The translations under genes were made by a program, and so were the position numbers. 5,443 nucleotides of DNA from Desulfobacteraceae bacterium (GTDB taxonomy: Bacteria; Desulfobacterota; DSM-4660; Desulfatiglandales; Desulfatiglandaceae), in contig DSCZ01000048.1 in assembly GCA_011048855.1 (NCBI GenBank), forward strand, positions 1-5,443, given 5' to 3'. Each line of letters opens with the position of its first letter. Position 1 is the stretch's first letter. The notes beneath the pieces are model-generated. The model worked only from the letters and a program-made list of their open reading frames with translations. It had not been told where the DNA came from and ran no database searches. Of the stretch, positions 1 to 5,422 are shown one piece after another.

Positions 1-1110
1 AATTACTCCCCTGTGCCAGTTTTTCTCCGCCATGAACAGTGTTCGTTTCCCTGGAGCCGTCGATGCCGCGGTCATTTCCGCTTTTGCCAGGATGCGCCGT
101 TCTTCTACCTTGCGTTTTTTGTTCGCGGATTCAAGTGCGCGGGTCCAGCGCGTGGTTTCAAGCGGTTCCCGCGCAAGAAGAAGTTTGATGCCGCTCATGC
201 TGTCTCCGATTCGGCCCGCGGCGTTCAACCTCGGCGCCAGTTTGAAGGCCGCATCTTCGGATGTCATGTGGTTGTTTCCGCAGCCGCTGACCATTTTAAG
301 CGCCTCGATGCCCCACCATCTGGATTTGCTCATTCGGGCGAGGCCGGACTTTACAAAAATCCGATTCTCGCCTGTAAGAGGAACCGCGTCGGCCACGGTT
401 CCCAGTGCCACGAGGTCGAGATACTCCCTTAAATCCGGCTCTTCGGTATTTTCAAAAAAGCCTTCAGATCTTAATGCTGCACGGAGTGCGACGAGCAGAT
501 AAAACGCCACACCGACACCGGCAAGGTTTTTAAAGGGAAAGGGACAGTCCGGACGATTGGGATTGACAAACGGGCAGTCAGGCCGGGAATCCCCGGACAC
601 CCTGTGATGATCGGTAACCACGACCTCGAGTCCCATGCGTTTTGCCATCTCAACTTCGGCTGCGTTCGAAGACCCGCAGTCGACGGTGACCACCAGAGAC
701 GCACCGTCTGCGGCGATGCGGGAAAGCCCGGATTCGGCGAGTCCATAGCCTTCGGTCAGCCTGTTCGGGATATACCAGGTGACGTGTACTGGAAAGTGGG
801 AAAGAAAATGCACCAGCAACGCGGTGGAGGTAAGACCGTCTGCATCGTAGTCGCCGTAGACGGTGATTTTTCGCTGATCCTTTATAGCCGAAACCAGTGC
901 CGATGCGGCCTGCTCCATGTCCGCCATCTCCATCGGGTCGGCCATCGATTCGAGCCTCGGGTGGAGAAATTCACGGGCCGACTCGACACAGGTGATTCCC
1001 CTGTTGGTCAGCAGCATTGCCTGAATCGGGCTGATGCCGGCGCAGCGAAGCAACCCGCGCGCCTGAGTGTTCAGCGGCAACACACGCCATGTCTTTCTTC
1101 CTGCGGCCAT
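1..1110 (-). CDS. recJ: Single-stranded-DNA-specific exonuclease RecJ, N-terminal part (runs off the left edge)
   Basis: RecJ is a cytoplasmic 5'-3' single-strand DNA exonuclease of the DHH superfamily, used in RecF-pathway recombination and in base-excision and mismatch repair. The frame is open from an ATG at 1110 to base 1, giving 370 residues with no stop. Visible motifs, in order: VYGDYDADG (84-92, motif I with metal-binding Asp), VTVDCG (141-146), the TDHH signature (166-169), LGTVADAVPL (236-245), PRLNAAGR (293-300), and NWHRGVI at the edge, which in the family leads into the GIVASR segment. The family is usually about 560-600 residues, so roughly the last third, including the OB-type domain, lies outside the window. 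The start is 3 nt after the kdsB stop, with a weak GGAAGA ribosome site 7 nt upstream inside kdsB, so the two are probably cotranscribed and coupled. All visible core acidic and histidine residues are intact. Confidence 0.96.
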   Translation of the reverse strand, partial: MAAGRKTWRVLPLNTQARGLLRCAGISPIQAMLLTNRGITCVESAREFLHPRLESMADPMEMADMEQAASALVSAIKDQRKITVYGDYDADGLTSTALLVHFLSHFPVHVTWYIPNRLTEGYGLAESGLSRIAADGASLVVTVDCGSSNAAEVEMAKRMGLEVVVTDHHRVSGDSRPDCPFVNPNRPDCPFPFKNLAGVGVAFYLLVALRAALRSEGFFENTEEPDLREYLDLVALGTVADAVPLTGENRIFVKSGLARMSKSRWWGIEALKMVSGCGNNHMTSEDAAFKLAPRLNAAGRIGDSMSGIKLLLAREPLETTRWTRALESANKKRKVEERRILAKAEMTAASTAPGKRTLFMAEKNWHRGVI

Positions 1111-1113
1111 CTG

Positions 1114-1854
1114 TCAATCTTCCGCGGCGAGCCTGGATTCAATTCGTGCAACATCCCCGGGAACATCCACTTCAAGGGACTCAAACGCCGTTTCGACCAC
1201 CCTGATCTTGAATCCGTACTCAAGCGCTCGAAGCTGCTCGAGTTTCTCGGAAGCTTCCAGCCGGCCTTCCGGCAGCCGGGTAAACTCTTTGAGAAACCGG
1301 GTTGTATACGCATAAAAGCCCAGGTGCTTGTAGCAATCCGCCTTCACGCCGTCTCGCATATAGGGGATGGCGGAGCGCGAGAAATAAAGGGCGTTCCCCC
1401 GGCGGTCGGTCACAACCTTGACATGATTGGGGTTGTGAACATCCTCGGGATCGTCGAAACAGTACATCAGGGTGGTCATCCCGGGAGGGTCGGGTTCTTC
1501 GAAAGGGGAGACCAGATCGTCGATCACCGACGGCGGAAACAAGGGTTGATCTCCCTGGATGTTTACAACCACGGTATCGGGGGCCAGGCCGAGAATTTCC
1601 GCGGCCTCGCAGACACGGTCGGTACCGGACCTGTGCGAGGATCCTGTCATCAAGGCCTTACCGCCGAACCCTACGACGACGGAAGATATGCCGGGATCGT
1701 CGGTTGCAATGTAGACTTTGCTGAGACGGCTGCATTTGCACGCTCGTTCGTAAACGTGACGGATCATAGGCTTTCCGGCAATCGGCGCCAGTGGTTTTCC
1801 GGGAAAGCGGGTGGAGCCGTAACGGGAGGGAATGATTGCGACGGCCTGGATCAT
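1114..1854 (-). CDS. kdsB: 3-deoxy-manno-octulosonate cytidylyltransferase (CMP-Kdo synthetase) KdsB
   Basis: KdsB activates Kdo with CTP to make CMP-Kdo, the donor used by Kdo transferases for the LPS inner core; it acts in the cytoplasm. The 246-residue product matches the usual length of about 245-255. Motifs: the nucleotide-binding PSRYGSTRFPGK (9-20), SGTDR (76-80), NIQGDQP (98-104, D102 expected to bind Mg), NPNHVKVV (141-148), YFSRSAIPY (157-165), KHLGFYAY (176-183), LEQLRALE (205-212) and the C-terminal EVDVP (228-232, D230 expected as second Mg ligand). QGDQP replaces the enterobacterial QGDEP. I chose the ATG at 1854 because the family begins almost directly with the IIPxRYxSTR strand; an in-frame ATG at 1887 would add 11 residues without family support and overlap queD. 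The ribosome site is poor (GGCGGG). It lies 19 nt after queD and 3 nt before recJ. Confidence 0.96.
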   Translation of the reverse strand: MIQAVAIIPSRYGSTRFPGKPLAPIAGKPMIRHVYERACKCSRLSKVYIATDDPGISSVVVGFGGKALMTGSSHRSGTDRVCEAAEILGLAPDTVVVNIQGDQPLFPPSVIDDLVSPFEEPDPPGMTTLMYCFDDPEDVHNPNHVKVVTDRRGNALYFSRSAIPYMRDGVKADCYKHLGFYAYTTRFLKEFTRLPEGRLEASEKLEQLRALEYGFKIRVVETAFESLEVDVPGDVARIESRLAAED

Positions 1855-1873
1855 CGATTTGCCCGCCGCACTT

Positions 1874-2245
1874 TCAAGACCCGGCATAGGAGGCGCATGA
1901 GTCTTCGGATTCCCATGCCCTGACCCTGGTTACCATCAGTCTGTCGTTGTTGATCCGGTCGGAGAGGTTGTCGAAAAGGTATCGGGCGATATTTTCCGAA
2001 GACGGGTTCACCGACCGGAACGCTTCCAGTTCGTTGAGAAAATTATGATCCAGCGTGTTTATGATTTCACCGGTGTGCTTCTTCAATTCGCGGAAATCCA
2101 TCACCAGGCCGGCTCCATCGAGCGATGAGCCTCCCACTGTGACCTCGACCTTCCAGTTGTGACCGTGAAGCCGTTCACAGCCCCCTTCGAATTCTTCCAG
2201 TTGGTGTGCAGCCGAAAATCTGGATGTGATTGAAACTTCATACAT
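1874..2245 (-). CDS. queD: 6-carboxy-5,6,7,8-tetrahydropterin synthase QueD / 6-pyruvoyl-tetrahydropterin synthase family
   Basis: This is a T-fold zinc enzyme. QueD converts dihydroneopterin triphosphate to 6-carboxytetrahydropterin, an early step to preQ0 and the tRNA base queuosine. From the ATG at 2245 the product is 123 residues, close to E. coli QueD. The zinc ligands H14 (FSAAH), H27 and H29 (LHGHNW), the catalytic Cys C23 (CERLHGH), the MDFRELK block (49-55), LDHNFLN (65-71), NPSSENIARYLF (80-91) and the substrate-binding Glu region around VRAWES (108-113) are all visible. An in-frame ATG at 2278 would add 11 residues; I prefer 2245 because the family starts at this strand and a GGAGG lies 11 nt upstream. 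The gene overlaps the end of the zinc-ribbon gene by 8 nt (ATGTATGA), suggesting translational coupling. No queC, queE or folE is in the window, so QueD rather than another PTPS subtype rests on Cys23 and general resemblance. Confidence 0.92.
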   Translation of the reverse strand: MYEVSITSRFSAAHQLEEFEGGCERLHGHNWKVEVTVGGSSLDGAGLVMDFRELKKHTGEIINTLDHNFLNELEAFRSVNPSSENIARYLFDNLSDRINNDRLMVTRVRAWESEDSCASYAGS

Positions 2246-2552
2246 CTTTTTCGGTGCCTCCATCGGCCTCGCCGTCATCCGGGTAGCGCCTGCCGCACTC
2301 GGTACACCTGCCGTCTACGATTATCCCGGTGCATGCCCCGTCCGGGCACAGTATCCTGTTGTCAAAATCAAGGTCTTCATCGTCATCGGTTTGATCGACG
2401 GTTTGATCGACGTGCGCGGGTTCCTCGGGTACTTTTTCGAGCACGAGAACCGAGCCGCAGTACATGCAATATTTTGCTTCTTCCGGATTTTCACGTGAAC
2501 AGTGCGGACAGGTTGCTCCGCCGATTTCCTTGTCACAATGGGGGCATTTCAT
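2238..2552 (-). CDS. Multi-zinc-ribbon protein of unknown function
   Basis: A 104-residue acidic protein with five cysteine pairs: C3/C6 (CPHC), C15/C18 (CPHC), C29/C32 (CMYC), C69/C74 (CPDGAC) and C83/C86 (CTEC). C15-C32, with the ENPEEAKYCMYCG spacing, resembles the common double-zinc-ribbon/zinc_ribbon_2 fold. C69-C86, with CPDGACTGIIVDGRCTECG, forms a second ribbon of the CxDGxCxGxI type. The pair at C3/C6 is left over, so metal number is unclear. The ribbons are joined by a low-complexity acidic linker (about 38-65) containing a VDQTVDQTD repeat, and the tail is also acidic. No signal peptide or membrane segment is present, so it is probably cytoplasmic. An AGGAG lies upstream of the ATG at 2552. 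The stop overlaps the queD start by 8 nt. Such proteins often mediate protein or nucleic-acid contacts; I cannot assign a specific function. Confidence 0.88.
   Translation of the reverse strand: MKCPHCDKEIGGATCPHCSRENPEEAKYCMYCGSVLVLEKVPEEPAHVDQTVDQTDDDEDLDFDNRILCPDGACTGIIVDGRCTECGRRYPDDGEADGGTEKDV
2387..2412. repeat. Short in-frame tandem repeat (12-nt unit, two copies plus 2 nt)
   Basis: On the plus strand the unit GGTTTGATCGAC occurs at 2388-2399 and again, identically, at 2400-2411, with one further matching base on each side. It lies inside the linker of the zinc-ribbon protein and encodes VDQT-VDQT. Because the unit is a multiple of three, gain or loss of a copy keeps the frame. Perfect identity suggests a recent slippage duplication. 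Confidence 0.9.
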
Positions 2553-2583
2553 AAGACGTTTCTCCTGGAAATAAAGATTTACG

Positions 2584-2604
2584 CCCCCGGGGAATCCCCG
2601 GGGG
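2584..2604 (-). terminator. GC-rich hairpin between FmdB-like and zinc-ribbon genes; possible terminator or attenuator
   Basis: A perfect 9-bp all-G/C stem (CCCCCGGGG pairing with CCCCGGGGG) closes a 3-nt loop and starts 5 nt after the stop of the FmdB-like gene. In the minus-strand transcript the stem is followed by CGUAAAUCUUUAUUU, which is U-rich but interrupted, so it is not a textbook intrinsic terminator. The next gene's AGGAG lies only a few nt beyond it. It may end or attenuate the upstream transcript, protect an mRNA end, or limit read-through into the zinc-ribbon-queD-kdsB-recJ block. The stem is clear; its role is inferred. Confidence 0.55.
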
Positions 2605-2609
2605 TCAGA

Positions 2610-2774
2610 TCAGCTTTTCTTTGATGTATTAACTGTGAAGGGTGTAATTTGTTGCCTGACTTTGGTGCTTTTGCAATCGGGGCACCGGAACCGGCCTTTT
2701 TCGTATTCGGCCAGGGAAAGCATCAGGCTGAACGTCTTCTTGCACTTTTCACATATGAATTCGTAAGTCGGCAT
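2610..2774 (-). CDS. Small FmdB-family zinc-ribbon protein
   Basis: A 54-residue protein starting MPTYEFICEKCKKTF, the characteristic FmdB/CxxC_CxxC_SSSS N-terminus. Four cysteines form one zinc ribbon: C8/C11 (CEKC) and C31/C34 (CPDC), separated by a hydrophobic and charged segment that includes LAEYEKGRF. FmdB-type proteins are named for a putative regulator near formamidase genes, but the family is widespread and has no settled function. This copy is shorter than many members (about 70-110 residues) because it lacks the usual Gly/Ser-rich tail. It ends in a basic TSKKS. The start is fixed by an excellent ribosome binding site. It sits 91 nt after the HAD gene and 5 nt before a strong hairpin, so it is probably the last gene of the kinase transcript or an independently expressed unit. 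Confidence 0.88.
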   Translation of the reverse strand: MPTYEFICEKCKKTFSLMLSLAEYEKGRFRCPDCKSTKVRQQITPFTVNTSKKS

Positions 2775-2778
2775 GGCG

Positions 2779-2788
2779 CACCTCCTTT
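2779..2788 (-). promoter_or_regulatory. Strong ribosome binding site of the FmdB-like gene
   Basis: The minus strand reads AAAGGAGGTG, a nearly complete anti-Shine-Dalgarno match. AGGAGG ends 6 nt before the ATG at 2774. It is by far the best ribosome site in the window and fixes the start of this 54-residue gene, suggesting high translation. Confidence 0.85.
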
Positions 2789-2842
2789 CGTTTAACGCTT
2801 TGATTGAATGCTTCCGTCCTGATCCACCATCAAGGTGCAGCC

Positions 2843-2854
2843 TCCCGGCCGGGA
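2843..2854. repeat. 12-nt perfect palindrome in the HAD-FmdB intergenic gap
   Basis: TCCCGGCCGGGA is its own reverse complement. In the minus-strand transcript an overlapping 5-bp CCCGG/CCGGG stem with a 6-nt loop could form a few nt after the HAD stop. No U-rich tract follows, so I do not call it a terminator. It could be an mRNA 3'-end structure, a protein site, or chance in G/C-rich DNA. The rest of the 91-nt gap shows no convincing promoter. Confidence 0.4.
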
Positions 2855-2865
2855 CCGGGCGTCGT

Positions 2866-3486
2866 TCAGGCGGACCAGTCGATCAGTGCGGAAATCTCAT
2901 CCCAATTTTTCACCCGCATGAACTCATTCGGTTTCCTGTTCCAGGGTTGATCGAACAGGATCGGAACAATCGACGCATCTTCTAATAAATAGCACGTTTC
3001 GAGCCGGTCTTCCACGAAATATTTCACATTTTCGCGCACCAGGAATTGGGCTTTCCGCTCGTGATCGCCGGTGGCCTCTAGAACAATGCCGTTATGATCC
3101 GGGAAACCCAGCACTTCGGTCATCCATCTGAGTATCGAATCGGCTTCCGGCCTGGCGGTGACGAACTTTACCGGACCGGTTTTCAAAAGCCTCGTCAGCA
3201 CATCCGGGGCGCCCCGGACAGGTTTTATCCCTACCTCAACGGGTTGCTCGATGAGTTTGTGTATTAAAGCATGGGCTGTTTCCTCGTCGATATCGAGGAT
3301 TTTCCAGAACTCATATTCGGTGATTTCCTCGTAATGAATTTTTATGCCGTATTCCTTCTCGGCCAGCATTACGAAACTGCGGAAGGTGTCGGCTACAACG
3401 CCGTCAATATCGAACGCTATGTCGCTCGCGGCGATCCGCTGAGAGCCTGGGGCTCCCGGGTTTTCCCTGAACATCATGAAATTCAT
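2866..3486 (-). CDS. HAD-superfamily phosphatase, 5'-nucleotidase NT5C-like
   Basis: A 206-residue HAD hydrolase. Motif I is FDIDGVVADT (25-34), with nucleophile D26 and acid/base D28. Motif II is KFVTARPE (107-114), with T110. The motif III Lys is probably K145 (HERKAQFLV), and motif IV is VEDR (158-161), with the Mg-binding acidic pair E159/D160. The short helical cap after motif I (about 35-95) and the overall length resemble NT5C-type 5'(3')-deoxyribonucleotidases, which dephosphorylate nucleoside monophosphates; the actual substrate is unknown. No signal peptide is seen. The chosen ATG overlaps the kinase stop as ATGA, a classic coupling arrangement. An ATG at 3507 would overlap by 25 nt, and one at 3477 is also possible; none has a good ribosome site. 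About 20 residues precede the first HAD strand, more than usual, so the N-terminus is uncertain. HAD membership is firm, NT5C-type is likely. Confidence 0.88.
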   Translation of the reverse strand: MNFMMFRENPGAPGSQRIAASDIAFDIDGVVADTFRSFVMLAEKEYGIKIHYEEITEYEFWKILDIDEETAHALIHKLIEQPVEVGIKPVRGAPDVLTRLLKTGPVKFVTARPEADSILRWMTEVLGFPDHNGIVLEATGDHERKAQFLVRENVKYFVEDRLETCYLLEDASIVPILFDQPWNRKPNEFMRVKNWDEISALIDWSA

Positions 3487-5300
3487 TCTTTGTACCGTGG
3501 AAGGCAAACCACGAGAGTCGTCGTACCCTGGTCTGTCTTGAAGTCGATTTTCCCCCTGATCAGTTGCATGATCCGATAGGTTATGTACAATCCACGGCCT
3601 TCTCCTTCCCCTTCAAGAATTTTGAGGCGGTCATTTTCGTTCATATGCCCGGTGTTCGTTATTTCCGCGCAGGCGAAATCCCCGTCGCCGTAAGTACGGA
3701 TCCACAGGAAGCCTCCCTGAATCGGGATTGCTTTCGTTGCGTTGTTCAGCAGGTTGTCGAAAACACGTTCCAGGTGCATGGGGTAACATTTCACGAACAG
3801 GTTTTCATCGTATGGGCCTTCCTCAATTCGGACATTCTGCTTGAACTGCTCCTTGATCGCCTCTGTGTTTATTTCGAATCTCCGCTTCAACACCTCCGTC
3901 AGATTCAATTTTTGTTCTTCGCCCACCTGGTAAATACTGAGTGCCAGTTCCTGGAGCCTTCTTGTCTCTTCGGCGAGAATGCCGGCGTAGCGAAGCGCCT
4001 GGTTCCTGGACGGGCCTTTAAATTCGTTTTCGAGCAAACGGGTCAGTCTTCTTGCGAATCCTGCTATCGCGATCGCCGGGTTCTTGAAATCATGGAGCGC
4101 ATCGTCTAGGCGCTCCATCTTTTTAATTTTCATCATTTCCCTGCTCAAAACAAGGAAAAGATCGGTTTCGGCATCGGTATACCTCTGGGTTTGGTCCAGC
4201 GCATCGAACGTCATGAAATGGGTTATTTCTCCATCCGAATATATCGGGACATAAAGTATAGAGTTAATATTATGGATACGCGCGAAGTGTTTCATGTTCG
4301 CAGAAATAAGATTGCTGCGCTCAGGACTCAATATGCTGATATAGGAGGGCGTTATGATCTCGTAAGCCGGATCGGCTTCATAACTTCTCAGATTCAACAG
4401 CACTTCAAACGCCGGCTCCGAGGAGACCGGAAAACTTTCACCGATCGTATGATAACCCCCGTCTGAAGGGTAGCCCGCCTCCAGGATCACGTGGTCATAC
4501 GAACGCGAAATCGAAAAAAGCGCGCAGCTCTGGAGATTCATGAAACCCGCCAGCTCCGGGATTATCCTGTCGAAGATCTCTTTTGTCTTGACGCCCTTCT
4601 TGTTGCCTATCGTCCGGTATATCTTTTGAATGATGGCTTCTTTCTTTTCGGTGATTCTGGATATTTCGAGGATTCTTTTCCGTGTGAGCACGATGCTCAG
4701 TCTTTTTGCGAAAAGCTCCGCCACCTGGAGCTCCAAGCTCGAAAATACGCGGTTCTCCTCTGCATAGTAAACCTGGATTACGCCGACCATCGTTCGACCG
4801 TGTAAAGAGAGACGGGGAACTTCGAACGGAAGTGCCATCAGCGAGCGCACTCCTTTTTTGTAAATCACTTCTTTGTTATGATAGAGGTCTTCAGCCAGAA
4901 TATCCGGTACGATATACGTTTTTCGCTGCTTGATCACTTCACCCGCAACGCTGCCTTCGAGCGGAATATATTTAAGGCGTGTCCGTTCTTCATAAGGGTA
5001 GGAGCCGAAGGAAAGCATCTGTGCACTGTCAGGGTCGTAAATTCTCACCGAGGCATGATGGGCGTTCAGGAACTCCACCATGTAGCGGGTGGCGCGGCTC
5101 AGGATCGATGGATCTTCCATATCGGGTTCGATTTCAACGATCTCATCCACCTGCCGGGTGACGTGGGACAAAAAATCCGCGACCACGTTTTCTTCGATCC
5201 ATTCACTCAGTGCCTCCCAGAATTCTTTGCCGGCATCTACCTTTTTAGCCCAGGGTTCCTGACGGGCGACCATCGCGAGATGTTCCAGATTTATAAGCAT
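3483..5300 (-). CDS. Cytoplasmic GAF-GAF sensor histidine kinase
   Basis: A 605-residue protein with no signal peptide, transmembrane segment or receiver domain. After an N-terminal helical region (1-60) comes a clear GAF domain (about 65-208, with LEGSVAGEVIKQRKTYIVPD and VRSLMALPFEV). A charged helical linker (205-240) leads to a second, more divergent GAF-like domain (about 241-392, with SILYVPIYSDGEITHF and YTDAETDLFLVLS). The DHp helix carries the phospho-acceptor H403 in ALHDFKNPAIAIAGFARRL. The catalytic domain has an N-box (ERVFDNLLNNATKAI, 511-525), a G1-like ITNTG (547-551) and a G2 GEGRGLYIT (566-574). G1 has Asn where most kinases have Asp, and the segment to G2 is very short with no F-box, so the ATP lid is reduced. 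GAF domains suggest sensing of a small cytosolic ligand or redox state; the ligand is unknown. No response regulator is in the window. An AAGGAG precedes the ATG at 5300, and the stop overlaps the HAD start. Confidence 0.93.
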   Translation of the reverse strand: MLINLEHLAMVARQEPWAKKVDAGKEFWEALSEWIEENVVADFLSHVTRQVDEIVEIEPDMEDPSILSRATRYMVEFLNAHHASVRIYDPDSAQMLSFGSYPYEERTRLKYIPLEGSVAGEVIKQRKTYIVPDILAEDLYHNKEVIYKKGVRSLMALPFEVPRLSLHGRTMVGVIQVYYAEENRVFSSLELQVAELFAKRLSIVLTRKRILEISRITEKKEAIIQKIYRTIGNKKGVKTKEIFDRIIPELAGFMNLQSCALFSISRSYDHVILEAGYPSDGGYHTIGESFPVSSEPAFEVLLNLRSYEADPAYEIITPSYISILSPERSNLISANMKHFARIHNINSILYVPIYSDGEITHFMTFDALDQTQRYTDAETDLFLVLSREMMKIKKMERLDDALHDFKNPAIAIAGFARRLTRLLENEFKGPSRNQALRYAGILAEETRRLQELALSIYQVGEEQKLNLTEVLKRRFEINTEAIKEQFKQNVRIEEGPYDENLFVKCYPMHLERVFDNLLNNATKAIPIQGGFLWIRTYGDGDFACAEITNTGHMNENDRLKILEGEGEGRGLYITYRIMQLIRGKIDFKTDQGTTTLVVCLPRYKE

Positions 5301-5340
5301 AGTGCTCCTTTTACAACCCCGCTCATAATAAAAAATTTAT

Positions 5341-5369
5341 ATACTATCAACCGGTAAAAATTCAGTCAA
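5341..5369 (-). promoter_or_regulatory. Sigma70-type promoter for the kinase gene
   Basis: On the minus strand TTGACT (5364-5369) is followed, after exactly 17 nt, by TAGTAT (5341-5346), and the DNA downstream is A/T-rich. This matches the -35/-10 consensus at 5/6 and 4/6 positions with optimal spacing. The predicted start of transcription near 5334 would give a leader of about 35 nt containing the AAGGAG at 5305-5310. It is the best promoter candidate in the window and would drive the kinase, the HAD gene and perhaps the genes beyond. Confidence 0.65.
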
Positions 5370-5393
5370 CAAATCAATGGTGTTTCGGTTATA

Positions 5394-5422
5394 TTGAAGA
5401 TTTGTTTATGAGGTGTTAAAAT
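5394..5422 (+). promoter_or_regulatory. Possible divergent promoter reading off the right edge
   Basis: On the plus strand TTGAAG (5394-5399) is followed after 17 nt by TAAAAT (5417-5422), matching the -35 and -10 boxes at 4/6 and 5/6. The surrounding DNA is very A/T-rich, so chance matches are likely. If real, a gene to the right of this window would be transcribed divergently from the kinase. No coding start is seen before the edge. Confidence 0.3.

Noticed and set aside
471..746. Minus-strand open frame of 91 codons
   Set aside because: It is out of frame inside recJ across the VTVDCG, DHH and NPNRPDCPF region; the RecJ frame explains the sequence.
1855..1887. Longer start for kdsB at 1887
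   Set aside because: It would add MPGLESAAGKS before the conserved first strand and overlap queD by 14 nt, with no ribosome site upstream.
604..1923. A long plus-strand open frame of 439 codons
   Set aside because: It lies antisense to recJ and kdsB, both confirmed by many family motifs, and its translation has no recognisable domain, biased composition and no ribosome site. It is a shadow of G/C-rich coding on the other strand.
2246..2278. Longer start for queD at 2278
   Set aside because: The extra residues MTARPMEAPKK have no family counterpart, and the GGAGG upstream of 2245 supports the shorter form.
2775..2865. A promoter for the FmdB-like gene (TTGATG with weak -10 candidates such as TTCAAT)
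   Set aside because: Spacing is 17 nt only with a very poor -10 box and 20 nt with the better one, so it is not above chance.
3564..4109. Plus-strand open frame of 181 codons
   Set aside because: It is antisense to the H-box and catalytic part of the kinase, shows no known motif, and adds nothing beyond the real gene.
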